Shown: in pieces, positions 10,268 to 21,082 of the stretch
Position numbering within the stretch: the stretch's first letter is position 1
Layout of the letters: every line of letters begins with the position of its first letter
Source: Neonectria sp. B-13
Lineage: Eukaryota > Ascomycota > Sordariomycetes > Hypocreales > Nectriaceae
Length of the DNA: 64,000 bases
Assembly: GCA_002682825.1 (NCBI GenBank)
Contig: NOKP01000051.1
Location: forward strand, 142,844-206,843
Direction: 5' to 3'
Made by a program: the position numbers and the translations under genes
Notes under the pieces: model-generated
What the model was told of the DNA's origin: nothing
The model's database searches: none
Seen by the model: only the letters and a program-made list of their open reading frames with translations

Positions 10268-12091
10268 ATGTCAAGTCACCAGCTCATGCCTCCCGGATCA
10301 ACATCGCCGGGTTTTCCGGACCAAGAAGGATTTGAGAAGCCAACTGCACTCGCCTGTATCGAGTGCCGACGAAAGCATGTGAAGTGCGATGCTGCCGTGC
10401 CTGACTGCCAACGTTGCAAATCCTCGGGACTGCAGTGCCACTACCAGCCGTCCCGCCGTGGTCTGAAAAGACGGAATCCCTATCTGAAGCACTCGCCACG
10501 GTTGAGCTCGGATCCGAGAAGAATGCGACCGTTCGTGAGCCCCGGCGGCTTGTATCCCAACGTCGGCCGAAGCGAGCCTGAGCAGATTGTCTGGGATTCC
10601 GCAGATCCACAGGAAACCTTGACCGAGTTCCAGAGCCAGTTCAACGGCAGCCAAAGCAATTGGAGTCACCAGGATTTCGCATCGGTGCAGGACCGAGCCG
10701 ATGGTCGCATTGTTCAGGCCTGCAATCTGGCCCCCGTTGATTTGGAGGATGAAATGGTGGAAGACGACGAGCTGTTCGTCAATTTATTCTACGCCAACTT
10801 CCATGTTGCCCACCCCTTCTTGGTTCCTCGAGGTCTTTACTTCTCACAGTGCTACCCATCCTTTCTCCGGCTTGTGGTTCACTTGATCGGCTGCCACTTC
10901 TCAGGTACGGCCTGTAGTGAGACGTTGCAGATCAATGCTTCACGAGCCATCAAGAGAGCTCAAAATGATGGAAGCCATCGATTCGAACTGGTACAGGCCA
11001 TGCTCCTGTTCTCCATTGCTCTGCACGCGCGCAACGAATTTACCGAATCGGTGTCGACTTTGTCAAATGCCGTGTCTCTAGCAATCGAGATAGGCATGTA
11101 CCGCAAAGACTTCTCTCGCATTCACGGCAGAGGATCTACCCTGCTCGAGGAAAGTCTAAGGAGGACGTGGTGGGAACTATATATCACAGACGGCTTTATG
11201 GCGGCCTTGCAGCGTAGGACGAGCTTTCGCTCCTCGTCCATCGATACAGACGTTCCACTTCCCTGCGACGAGGCACTTTATGCGGAAGGCTCATTTATGA
11301 TGGAGCCCATGACGCTCTCTCAATTCGACTCAAGGATATATGCAGAAGAAGAGTTTCATTTTTCATCCTTCACCTACAGGATAGAGGCTGTTCGCATTTT
11401 AGCACGCGTTCTTGCCATAGCCTGGGTCCATGATATCCACCGAGATCAGGTTGAGGCCATCGACAATGCTCTGGCTGCTTGGCCCCATTACTTGGATCTG
11501 GGAAAGACCGAACCTACCACTGTTTCTGGCCAAGTTGACGACATGCTGCTTCAGGCACAGATGCTGATACAATACACGACCATGTATTTACACTTTCCAC
11601 GAAGCGATCTGGTAGGATTGATCCCGACATCGACGGAGGTCATGCCCCAGTCACATCTCCTCCCTGTTTACTCGAAATCTATGCATGGGGTCAAGGCTAT
11701 TGAGGCTTCGAAGCGACTCGGCAACCTCGCTGCATTTCAAGACTCGGTGGAGAAACACACGCCTTTCTTCTTGAATGGCCTGCTTCTCAGTGGGATAGTG
11801 CAGCTTTCTGACTGCTCGCTGCGGCCGTCCAGGTTCCAGCAGCAGTATCACGACCGTCTCCGGTTGAGCACCGGGGTGCTCAAGACCTTGGGTCCGGTAT
11901 GGGCACTCGCACGGGGGACATGGAGAGCGCTGAACAATATGACGCTGGAGGCTCTCGCAAAGAGCAACTTGATGCCTGTACAAGCAGCATCTCTTGGTGA
12001 TAGTGCCATTGACGTGAGCATAGCGGCCACGGAGCTTGGATTGGTGGACCTTCCCTGGATGGAACTTCCGACTTGGGCCACGGGGGATTGA
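10268..12091 (+). CDS. Zn2Cys6 transcription factor with fungal_trans domain
   Basis: A single exon of 607 aa. I chose the ATG at 10268; the frame is open a little farther upstream but without another ATG nearby. The binuclear zinc cluster has Cys30, 33, 40, 47, 50 and 57 (CIECRRKHVKCD then CQRCKSSGLQC), followed by a basic linker (RRGLKRRNP). The middle holds the fungal-specific regulatory domain with typical helices (VNLFYANFHVAHPFL; HRFELVQAMLLFSIALHARN; LRRTWWELYITDGF). It is a nuclear DNA-binding regulator, probably on CGG half-sites (family knowledge). The middle region resembles regulators of xylanolytic or carbon genes only in general fold. Candidate targets are the flanking dioxygenase and the MFS gene at 13386; this is inference. 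Confidence 0.92.
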   Translation: MSSHQLMPPGSTSPGFPDQEGFEKPTALACIECRRKHVKCDAAVPDCQRCKSSGLQCHYQPSRRGLKRRNPYLKHSPRLSSDPRRMRPFVSPGGLYPNVGRSEPEQIVWDSADPQETLTEFQSQFNGSQSNWSHQDFASVQDRADGRIVQACNLAPVDLEDEMVEDDELFVNLFYANFHVAHPFLVPRGLYFSQCYPSFLRLVVHLIGCHFSGTACSETLQINASRAIKRAQNDGSHRFELVQAMLLFSIALHARNEFTESVSTLSNAVSLAIEIGMYRKDFSRIHGRGSTLLEESLRRTWWELYITDGFMAALQRRTSFRSSSIDTDVPLPCDEALYAEGSFMMEPMTLSQFDSRIYAEEEFHFSSFTYRIEAVRILARVLAIAWVHDIHRDQVEAIDNALAAWPHYLDLGKTEPTTVSGQVDDMLLQAQMLIQYTTMYLHFPRSDLVGLIPTSTEVMPQSHLLPVYSKSMHGVKAIEASKRLGNLAAFQDSVEKHTPFFLNGLLLSGIVQLSDCSLRPSRFQQQYHDRLRLSTGVLKTLGPVWALARGTWRALNNMTLEALAKSNLMPVQAASLGDSAIDVSIAATELGLVDLPWMELPTWATGD

Positions 12092-13385
12092 CCCGACTCC
12101 ACTGACGGGGAGCCCGAGTGGCGGGCCATGAGGCGGAGAATCACTTAAAGCAAGTCTTCAGTTCACATCTTGGTCCAATCTTTCTCGCCAGGTGAATGGG
12201 CTAGATGCATCTCGGTGGATCTACCACGCGACAATTCGGCAGCTCGTTGCCGCATTTTCACCACCACGTCGGCGTCTAAGTGGGGCAGCGGATCTCGCTG
12301 ATGTCCAGGATGGCTTCTGGAAAGGGCGTGGTCACTTGTTTTCCGTGCTGATAGGGATTAACGATAAGCACATGACGAGGTGTTTTATTTAAAAGGAGAA
12401 ATACCAAATGGCGGAGCCGAAAAGACTGGTGGTTTGGAGCACTGACTGACAGGAGTTCTAGTAGGACTGTTCAAAGTCGTGGAGTCAATTTGCCTGAAGT
12501 TCAACAGGCAACGGTAACAGCTGTACGGGTTTCTGTTCTTCCATCGATGTAGGATTAAAAAATAAATAATAAAGCCTGGTTAATTCATCGCCACCCGAGT
12601 CTCGCAAGAGATATCTCTTGCAAGTCGCCCCGTATCTTAGATGTCAAAGTCGAGACTTGGCGGTGCTTCCACATGTGTGACAGGCAACCCGTAATTGGAT
12701 CCCGGAGTGATGGGAGAAGGCGTCATGGACGCAGCATCAGCATGTGTGCATGAACTGCATCCACTCCCGTGGCGTAAATGACACTACGTGAAGAACCGGT
12801 ATCATGGATCGCGGTCCAGTCTCGAGGTTTGACGTGAACCGATACCACTTACACCCTCACATGCCGCTTTTCCTTCGGGTGAATGGGAGTAACAGAGCAG
12901 GATCCAAGGGTCGGTCTGTGCAGGATTTAGCGTGCGGCTCGGTGTCTACAGCCAAGCTCGACAAAAAGACGCCGGTACCAACACGAATACCCGTAATGCT
13001 AAGCCTAGATCGGATATGAGACGCCGGACGTGGGTTCTCTGTCGTATGCATCGCGAGATAGCAGCTGGGAACCGCTCCACCCAAGGCCCACGATTCAACT
13101 TAAGGCGAATGATGCCATCGCAGCTCGATATTGTGAACGCCGTAGAATGCTTCTTGCAACGACGCTTTAACACCACATAGATAGAAAAATGCTAGGTTTA
13201 GTTCGTAAAGCCAGGAATATTAAAACAAGACTGGATCTCGCCGAGAAAAAAGTGTTTCATCATTCATCAAGTTCAATCACACCGTGACATCCTAGGCAGT
13301 CCTACGTCAGATCAGACGGACCCGCAGTAACACCACAGCAACACCAAGCAATTAGTGACGTTCCCTGTCACAGCCATCATCCAAG
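12092..13385. other. gene-free stretch with an 18-bp perfect palindrome
   Basis: About 1.3 kb between the regulator and the MFS gene. A perfect 18-bp palindrome lies at 12604-12621. No coding frame with recognisable domains was found. The final part should carry the MFS promoter and 5' leader. Confidence 0.5.
12604..12621. repeat. 18-bp perfect palindrome
   Basis: GCAAGAGATATCTCTTGC reads the same on both strands, with no spacer. It sits 0.5 kb downstream of a regulator gene and 0.8 kb upstream of a transporter gene. It could be a dimeric regulator site, but no function is shown. Confidence 0.9.
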
Positions 13386-15097
13386 ATGAGCAACGAGAAG
13401 GAGCCAATTCCTGAAGTCGCCAGCGGGCGCTCCAGCAGCTCAATTCGCGGCCAAAAGATCATTTCCAGCAGGGCTGCCGATGAGACGCTTCAGCTCATGG
13501 AGCAGCACGGGGCTGAGGCTGGAGAGCTGACACCGGAAAAGCTGAAGAAGCTCAAGCGGAAGCTCTACTTTCATGTCCTTTTGCTGGTCACCTTCATCGA
13601 CTTCATGCTCTACGTAAGTATTGGCTTTGCAACGCGATTGGATGCAGGTTGAATGATGCTAATCAATCATCTTTAGGTCGACAAATCGACATTGGGTCAA
13701 GCTACACTTTTGGGCCTGTTCAAAGACACAGGTCTCAACAACGCCGAATACAACAACTTGAACTCATTGTTCTATACGGGTAAGACCTAATTGAGACTTA
13801 CAAGTTGTTTTCTGTCAGTTTCTAATTACGCAAAACAGGATACATCATCGGCCAAATTCCTGGCCACTTTCTCATCCAGCGCCTGCACCTTCGCACCTAC
13901 ATCTCTGGAACGATTTTCACGTGGGCCTGCATTGTCTTCCTGCATTGTGTTGCCAAGAGCTACAGCGCTCTGATCCCACTGCGATTCTTCCTTGGATTCG
14001 TTGAGTCATCGATGCTTCCTGCTCTCGAGATCACCATGAACATGTTCTTCACCCAACAGGAGGTTCTCCACGTCCAACCGATTTTCTACATCTCTTGTAT
14101 CGGTTCGCCCATGTTCACTGGACTCGTCTCGTATGGGCTACTATTCAGCGATTCCACTGTCAGCCCGTGGAAGTTCTTCATGATCACCACTGGCGGAATA
14201 TCACTTATCCTGGCTGGAATCACTTGGTTTGCATTCCCAAACAACCCTTCTACGGCCTGGTTCCTCTCTACCGAGGAGAAGATCCACACAATCCAGCGCG
14301 TTCAAAACTCAACCAGAAGCTCTATTGAGCAGAAAACATTCAAGAGACATCAATTCGACGAGGCCCTGAGGGATCCTGTGTCTTGGCTATTTGCGGGTGC
14401 TGGGTTCACTCTGATGCTCGCAAACAACCTCGCTTATCAGCAGAGTCTATTGTTCCTCGACCTTGGTGTATCTGCTCTTGGATCCACGCTGGTCTGGGTC
14501 GCATCTGGCGGTTTTGCCATCATCGCTTGTATAGTAGCCTCGGTTCTTATTCGTTACTTCCCAGGCTACAGTGCCTACTGGGCCGCACTTTGGTGTATCC
14601 CGTGCATTGCCAGCAGTATCGGAATGGTGACGATCTCTTGGGGGAAGACGATTCCCCTCTTGGCCTGTCTGATTCTCCCTCCCAACTGCTTTGCGCAAAC
14701 CTGGATCATCTCACTTGGTTGGTTGTCATCGAGTTGTGCCGGTCACACAAAGCGACTCACTCGCAACGCCATGTTCATGGTGCTTTACGGAATCTCGAAC
14801 ATCATCTCTCCCCAACTGTGGAGGGCTGGAGGTCCTCGCTACTATGGTGCCTGGATTACTCAAATTGTTGTCAGCTTCACCATGACGCCGATTATCTTGA
14901 TCACCATCAGATACATTCTGTCCAAGCGAAACAAAGAGCGCCGACAGTGGATCGCAGAGCAAGCCGCGCTGGGAAACCATGGCGAGGGCTACGTGGAGCA
15001 GACTGACGGCAGTGGCGAGACAAACAAGGTCAAGGTGGATGTTGCCATGCTCGACTTGACTGATCTCGAGAACAAGTTTTTCCTTTACCCCCTTTGA
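13386..15097 (+). CDS. MFS transporter, anion:cation symporter (Dal5/Tna1-like) family
   Basis: Three exons (13386-13613, 13677-13779, 13839-15097) encode 529 aa. After a cytoplasmic N-tail of about 60 residues come 12 predicted membrane segments. Dal5/Tna1-family features are seen: the early DKSTLGQA sequence after the first membrane segment, the GYIIGQIPGHFLIQR region built across intron 2, RFFLGFVESSMLPA in helix 4, and the C-terminal NIISPQLW. The family imports organic anions such as allantoate, nicotinate, biotin or pantothenate with protons across the plasma membrane. The C-tail is charged and ends ENKFFLYPL, a degenerate form of the usual ENPxFRY ending. The substrate is unknown. Confidence 0.9.
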
Positions 15098-15371
15098 AGC
15101 CACCACACTTCTCAACTTCGAACGGACTAGACTACAGACTACGGTGTGATAGAGATAGTTTAGAACATAGCTACTTTGGTTCTGCCAATAACAAATATAT
15201 GTCTCATTCTTCAGATGTCAATGAATTCAACACTAGAGTTTGAAATGACGGGTTCGACTCAACCCACTTCTGCAAGAAGACTTTGCCCAACCCAACAAAC
15301 ACTCCTGTAAACGCTCTCACTTCCCGGTATTTTTTCCACAAGCATCACGTTGAGGCTTTCTATCTGCGACC

Positions 15372-16407
15372 CTAAGAACACGCCGCCCCTTGTCGTATTA
15401 AACCGCAACCAGCAAGCCTACTCATGATTGACACATCCTTACCAAAGCAGAAGACCCACGGCGCGTAGTTCAGCAAGCTCTCAGTCTCAGTTGAGAGGAC
15501 AATAAGCTCATACACACGACCCACCACGAATGTAGCCTGTCGCCAGTCGTCATGCATGTGGTATATGATACCGGCGGGCGCGTTGTCGACGGTTCCTCGG
15601 ATGACGGCGGGGATGCCAAGACTCATGCTTTGTGTGTCGAGGGAGACGAGGAGATCAAGGCGGAAGGATGACTTTTGAGTATGGACAAGGATCCGGCGGG
15701 AAAACATCGACAACCGAAAGGGAGCCAAGCGTCTCGTCCCAAAAGTCGATGTACCTTGGCCAGCGAAGCTGAAAAGCCGCATCGAGTCTATTACGCGAGT
15801 GACATTGAAGGGGCTCGGGAGAGTTGCGTATAGAGTCTAGAATGCCGTAGGTACTGCCGTTGTCTCTAGCCCAACTTTGGACACAGCCCTGGAAGTACAC
15901 AAGCGCAGCAGAGAGGCGGCTGGCTCGTCTCTGAACGTTCTGGGCAACCTGACTTGGTCTATCCGAGTGACTGAAGTGGTCGGCTCCGGGGCGGGCTGGA
16001 GAATTGTGAGACTCGGCCTAGTCGTGAGAGCTCCGTCGCTTTCAACTTTCTCAGGGACGTTTCTGCAGAAGATCGTGCCAGAAGGAACAAGTGACACATC
16101 CCAAGTCGAGGGATCCAAACGACCTGAGATTCAGCCACATCTGCCATGAAACCAGATCGTCTTGCTGACAGCAACCCATGTAGTGCTCGAAGCGAAGGTG
16201 GCTACAAAATCTACAGAGATTTCTGCCGCCTTCATCGGCGCATACTTGGCAGGCCGAGCGGAAGATTTTGTGGTGATGGTGGAGAGAGAGGCCGACATCG
16301 CGACCCTCGACGTACTGCCTTATGGGTTGTGCAGCACAGAACTCGCATGCTTGCTTCAAACCCTCACCGCCGTCGTGAACAACATGCGAGCTGCTAGGGG
16401 CAGACAT
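15372..16407 (-). pseudogene. degenerate Cys-rich gene, possibly a HET-type N-terminal remnant
   Basis: An ATG at 16407 opens a 118-codon frame with four CxxC-type pairs (CEFC, CQVC, CRFC, CVTC), a His run, and LGCVTCSFWHDLL, which recalls the Cys-rich segment before the HET domain in fungal incompatibility proteins. It stops at 16051. Coding-like segments continue in other frames down to 15372 (RYIDFWDETLGS; a 136-codon frame ending in the 15.4 kb region). I found no clean introns that join them, so it is either a decayed gene or one whose introns I could not place. Family assignment is weak. Confidence 0.35.
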
Positions 16408-17394
16408 TCTTCGATGGGAGAGTGCCGAAAGGTACAGATCTCAATTGCCGAGAATCCCCGCGCCCTGCAGAATTTAACAAGGAAGCTGACTGATTATAAC
16501 ATGGTTATTTTACAGGCGCACAAGGGTACTGGAAACTCAGTACAGGCTGGTCGCTACATGCTCTCAAGGGCATCAAAGACGTCCATCGGGACATCACCGT
16601 GGTATTCGTATCAGTCAATCTATTTGTATTAAATCTTGGCATGGGTCGATCTTGATGAACTACTGCCTCATGATGCTCGGAGAGGCGACTGCCGGGGCAT
16701 GTCCCGACCCTAGCCGAGTGGAGCTATGAAAAAATATTCTGGTACCAGCGGACTCCAACGGCCGAAAAACATCATGTGTGCGTAAAAACATCGGGCCTTC
16801 AAACATCGGGCCTAAAAATATCATGTGTGTCCATGGTGTGAGCGGTAGCGCCAGCGGTCCGTAACCGGAACCAATGTGTCAACACCTACTAACTACTTGG
16901 ACTTGTGCCAGGGTAACGGGTTGACTTGTCGTAACGCCAAACCAGCATGATACCTGGCGATGCTGTAACTTGGAGCCTTGGTTCTCAAACTAAATGAGCC
17001 GCAGAGTATACAAGGCTTTCTTGTTTTCAGACAACTTCCTCGAGTCTCCGTAGCAGCGTGGAGGCAGCCAGACAGACAGCTTTAGACGCGCCGAATAACC
17101 ACCTTCAAGACGTCCTTCTCTTGATTTAAACTGGCCATTGGGACTAATTAGCTTTAAGCTCTAGAACCATGTGGACGATTGTAAATAGAAGTGGCAAGGT
17201 TCGTGGTGGAGAGGTCCTCATTGATTCCCAGAACAGAAATGACTAGTTGTGGGGCTAGATATTTTTCGACAACCCAAGGGCGTCTGCTTAGCAGAGTCAT
17301 AGTATAAGAAGAAGCATTTAATGGCTTCTTCCAGTAAATTATCCAGATAATATCAGAGATTCTATCAAGCGCATCAAACCAAGCAGCTTCTAAT
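16408..17394. other. gene-free stretch with a short tandem repeat
   Basis: About 1 kb with no supported gene, including a degenerate four-unit tandem repeat at 16765-16829. The right end should be the promoter of the MFS gene at 17395. Confidence 0.5.
16765..16829. repeat. degenerate tandem repeat, four units in A-B-B-A order
   Basis: Units are AAAAACATCATGTGTG (16765-16780), AAAAACATCGGGCCT (16784-16798), AAACATCGGGCCT (16801-16813) and AAAAATATCATGTGTG (16814-16829). The outer two and the inner two match each other best. Confidence 0.85.
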
Positions 17395-18905
17395 ATGAAC
17401 GAGTCCCGAACGATGGAATCCATTCCGGCTTCTGTTACTCCTGGAAAGACACCTAGCGCGGACATTACTCCCGCTCTCGATGTCATTCAAGACCCAGAGT
17501 CTGCGTCAAGCTCGATGCGGGGAGATGTTGAGACAGACCGCGGGGCCTGGCTATGTGTACTGGGGTCATTGTTGTTCCTCATTCCCTCCTTCGGTAAGTT
17601 GCCTTCCTCCACAGCGACACTTTGTTACTGATATTGGACTTTAGGCTTCATGGCATCGCTGGGAACGATCCAGTCCCATCTCAGCCTGAATCAGCTCAGT
17701 GACTATTCTGTGGGCGAAGTTGGATGGATCAGCGGAGTTTACCTCTTCCTGTCACTCATCTCCAACTTCCAGATTGGATCGATCCTAGATCGTTATGGAC
17801 CTCGGGTCCTCAGTCTCATAGGAGGAGTCTTCACCACCATCACTTTCTTGCTCATGGCAGAGTGTAAGGCATACTGGCAGTTTATGCTCTGTTTCGGTGT
17901 CTTTGGCAGTATCGGCACTGGAATCGATGCCGTCACCGCCATTGGCGTTGTCGGCAAGATATTCATTCGTCGTCGTGGTCTAGCTGTCGGTATGGCAGTC
18001 ATGGGAACGTCCATGGGGTCGGTCATCTTCCCCATTATGCTTCGATACACCCTTCCGAGCCTAGGATGGGCGTGGTCGATGAGGATTGTGGCCTTGGTCG
18101 TCGCATGTGTCACTTCACTCGGTGCTCTCTGCTACCTCCCTTTTCCTCGACTTGTTTCGACTCAACAAAACGAGAAGGCCCCAAAACCAGCAGCTTTCAA
18201 CTTGTCAGCTTTCCGATCTCCGGCTTTCAGTTTTGTTGCTGCCGGTGTCTTCATGATCGAATTCGTCGTTTTTGGAATCGGTGGCTTGCTGCCAACAATA
18301 TCGACGGGAGCAGGCTTTTCTGCCGAGGATGGTTACACCCTGCTCTCCATTCTAGGAGCTTGTTCCTGCCTTGGACGATTCACACTCGGCCTTGTCGGCG
18401 ATCGGCTTGGGCCTTTGAACTCGATGCTCGTCGTCATGGTCCTTACCGTCGTCTTAATGGGAACCATCCTCATCCCTTTCAGTACTACGTCGGCCTCAAT
18501 GTTGTACGTCTTCTCTGCTCTATGGGGATTCTGCTCAGGATCATTCTACGCGCTTTCTCCAGGTAAGTCAACATCGATTACAGTGTTTGATCAAACTAAC
18601 AGGGTCTAGTGTGTATTGGTAAAACATGTGAGGCTAAAGACTATGCGAGATATTATGGTAATGCTCATTTCACTACTCAGTCCCTGGTTGAGTTTGCACT
18701 AATACGTTTACCAGGCTCCACGAACTCTGCCGTCGCCTTTGCACTACTAATATCCATCCCCTTGAGTGGGATTATGCTGGAAAGTTTGGGTGCACAGCCA
18801 TTGGCGTGTGTGTTTCTGGCAATCGTCTTCCTTGCGGGTCTTTGTTTCTTTGCTGCGCGAGCGTTGCTGATCGGAAAGCTGGTTGACTTCCGCACGAAGA
18901 CGTAA
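17395..18905 (+). CDS. MFS monocarboxylate-porter-type transporter
   Basis: Four exons (17395-17593, 17645-18562, 18610-18657, 18715-18905) encode 451 aa. The 48-nt third exon supplies VCIGKTCEAKDYARYY, the loop typical of fungal monocarboxylate porters between helices 10 and 11; leaving it out breaks the frame. After a 50-residue polar tail, DRGAWLCVLGSLLFLIPSFG begins helix 1. IFIRRRGLAVGMAVMGTSMG marks helices 4-5, and GRFTLGLVGDRLG the second MFS motif. Family members carry monocarboxylates, riboflavin or secondary metabolites at the plasma membrane; the substrate here is unknown. It is followed by a convergent acetylesterase gene with only 180 bp between stops. Confidence 0.9.
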
Positions 18906-19085
18906 CCTCACCTCATTCTGGATTTCGCGGTGTTATCAGGGAAAATAATATGAAGAGGGTCACTGCTGCGAGTGAAAAACAGTTGGGCTAATGTAATAGA
19001 AATATCAAGTCGTGGTCACAACAACAGGAAAACAGACCCCATGGTGGGTGTAATAAATATATGAATCTCCTTGCTTTTTCCTACT

Positions 19086-19886
19086 TTATTCGTCACCCGT
19101 CGCGAACTCGCCGGCCCAGATCTTGTCACTGAGCGCCTTGTTTGGGACAAAGAAGGGCTTAAGGTCAGCCCGCTTCTGCAAGAGGAGGTCAACAACCATT
19201 CGAGCAAAGACTGTCTCGCCAGCAGTATTGAGATGCGTCTTGTCGCCGTCGCTAAGATCATAGTACGTCGCGTTGTCCGAACCAATGGCATTAACATAGT
19301 CGGTGCTCGCGATGTTCAGATCCAACCACTTGATGCCGACCGCCTTGGCGGTTTCGATTGCTGCTTGACGCCATTCCTCCAAGTTTTGGATGACGGCACC
19401 CCCACTGAAGCGACGGCGAGTCAACGAGGTGATGATGATCTGTGATAATAATTTAGTTCACGGTGACAGTACCAAGCTGGCAAGTAGACTTACTGGGGTT
19501 CCACCAGCCTTCGTGACGTCGGCACTGAGGCTTGTAAGATTGGACTTGTATTCGTCCAGACTCATGACCTTTTGGTCGTTGTGGCCGAATTGAATAGTGA
19601 CAATTGGCCTAAAGTCTTCCAGTTGGTCCTCGATGCCTTTCAGCACTGCCTCCCATCGACCGTTCGCCTTGAAGGTGACAGTAGTCGCGCCGCTCTTGGC
19701 GGGATTGATGCCAGCCGCAGGTGCTTTCAGGTCTCGCAGGAATCCATCTCCCCAGCCCCCATTCACCGCGACAGTAGAATCTCCGGTAAGGATGAAGTAT
19801 GGAGGCTTCTTGTCTCGAGACTGGGGAGCCGCCTGAACTTGACTCGCTACCGCTGCAGCGGTGAGAAGAGCTTGGAGGAACTTCAT
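19086..19886 (-). CDS. CE12 rhamnogalacturonan acetylesterase-like SGNH hydrolase
   Basis: Two exons (19886-19494, 19439-19086) encode 248 aa. The ATG at 19886 gives a good signal peptide (MKFLQALLTAAAVASQVQA); an upstream in-frame ATG at 19940 would bury it. SGNH blocks are all present: GDST with the nucleophile Ser37, the Gly of block II, GHND of block III, and DGDKTHLN with the catalytic Asp and His of block V. Splicing joins GGTP to IIITSLTRR, typical of the family. The enzyme should be secreted and remove acetyl groups from rhamnogalacturonan I in pectin (family knowledge). Length matches single-domain CE12 enzymes. Confidence 0.9.
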
Positions 19887-21082
19887 CTTGGGCTTAGTTG
19901 GGAAGTTATTGGCGAGGCAACGTTTCAGGAGTCGAGGCAAAGAATGTTGAGCTACAGCGTAGACGTGATTGACTTTCGGGGCGATTCGTATCCCTATTTA
20001 TCGTGAGTCCTACCCCAGATCCGCAATCTCATGCAGAATACCTCGTCCCTCGCAGCCAACGTCCGTATAAGCTCGGGCACTGCTTTAGCGAGGACGGTAC
20101 GACCGAAAACAAAACACACAATCCCTTGGTCCGAACCGGACTCGTTTCCACCAATGGCCGCCGCGCAGGACCTGGTCTATATAGCACCACATACAAAACG
20201 CCATCAACCTTGTCGAGAAGGTGTGCTGCTAGCTTCATTGTAAATTGGGATGAGCTCAGAGGTTCCTCGGGGAATTATGCGCGGACTACCGTTCAAGTTT
20301 CCTGGTTGGCAGGATTGAGCGTGTCAATTAGTACGAACAATGTGGCTGTCAAGAAGCAAAGTACCCATTACAACTCGTATGTGTTTATTTAGTTCGAGTG
20401 GACGTGTCGATTGTCCAACTCTAAGTTGTGGCTCTCGCGATATTAGAGCCACGTGGGCTTGTTCCCGTCGAGAGTCAAAATGACACCCATCACGAATAGT
20501 CTCTAGTCTCCTTTGGTGTTTTCCGGGCTACATTCCCCGTTTTGCGAAGAGATTCGGCCGAGGCCCGGCTCGCGCTTCGGTGGGTTGTTCGCCCGAGGTG
20601 AAATCTATGCAAATGCATCGGAAAACTAACTCAAAAGAATCCTGAGTCCTAATGCAGCTCTCCTCCTACAAGGAAACGCGACCAAAAAGAACTCTAAAGC
20701 TGAGCGCTTAATGCAGGTAGTTGAAATCTTCCCCGCACTGATGCTCATTGACGGGATATTTCTGGTCTTCTCCGCAACACGATGGTTTCCTAGCGGTGCA
20801 CCTGCCTTGTACAGCTGGCAATGGACAGCTTTGAGCTCCGTGTGGACTATCCGCAGGCCAAAACAACGTGTCCATGACGTGTCATTGGCCGACTGAGGGT
20901 TTCATTGTGCCTGAAAGGTTGCACCAGCAGAGAATCTCAGCGGTGAATGGGGTATTTTGCCTCCGAGGTGAGGGGTCACGTTGTCCATAGAGTTTGGCCA
21001 AGAGCTACAGCTGTTGGAAAAAAACAGATAGACTTGGACGCGACCTGTTCAGAAGGCTCTTTTGAGACTCGAAGCCAGTTTC
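19887..21082. other. gene-free stretch, nothing recognised
   Basis: About 1.2 kb containing the upstream region of the acetylesterase gene and the 3' flank of the dioxygenase gene at 21083. Open frames here match no family I recognise. Confidence 0.5.

Noticed and set aside
15240..15262. GGTTCGACTC sequence like a tRNA B box
   Set aside because: The flanking stem does not pair as a T-arm, and no A box or acceptor stem could be found at the right distance.
16162..16632. 156-codon frame on the + strand opposite the Cys-rich locus
   Set aside because: It begins with TTG, not ATG, and has no recognisable domain; the opposite strand has the more gene-like Cys pattern.
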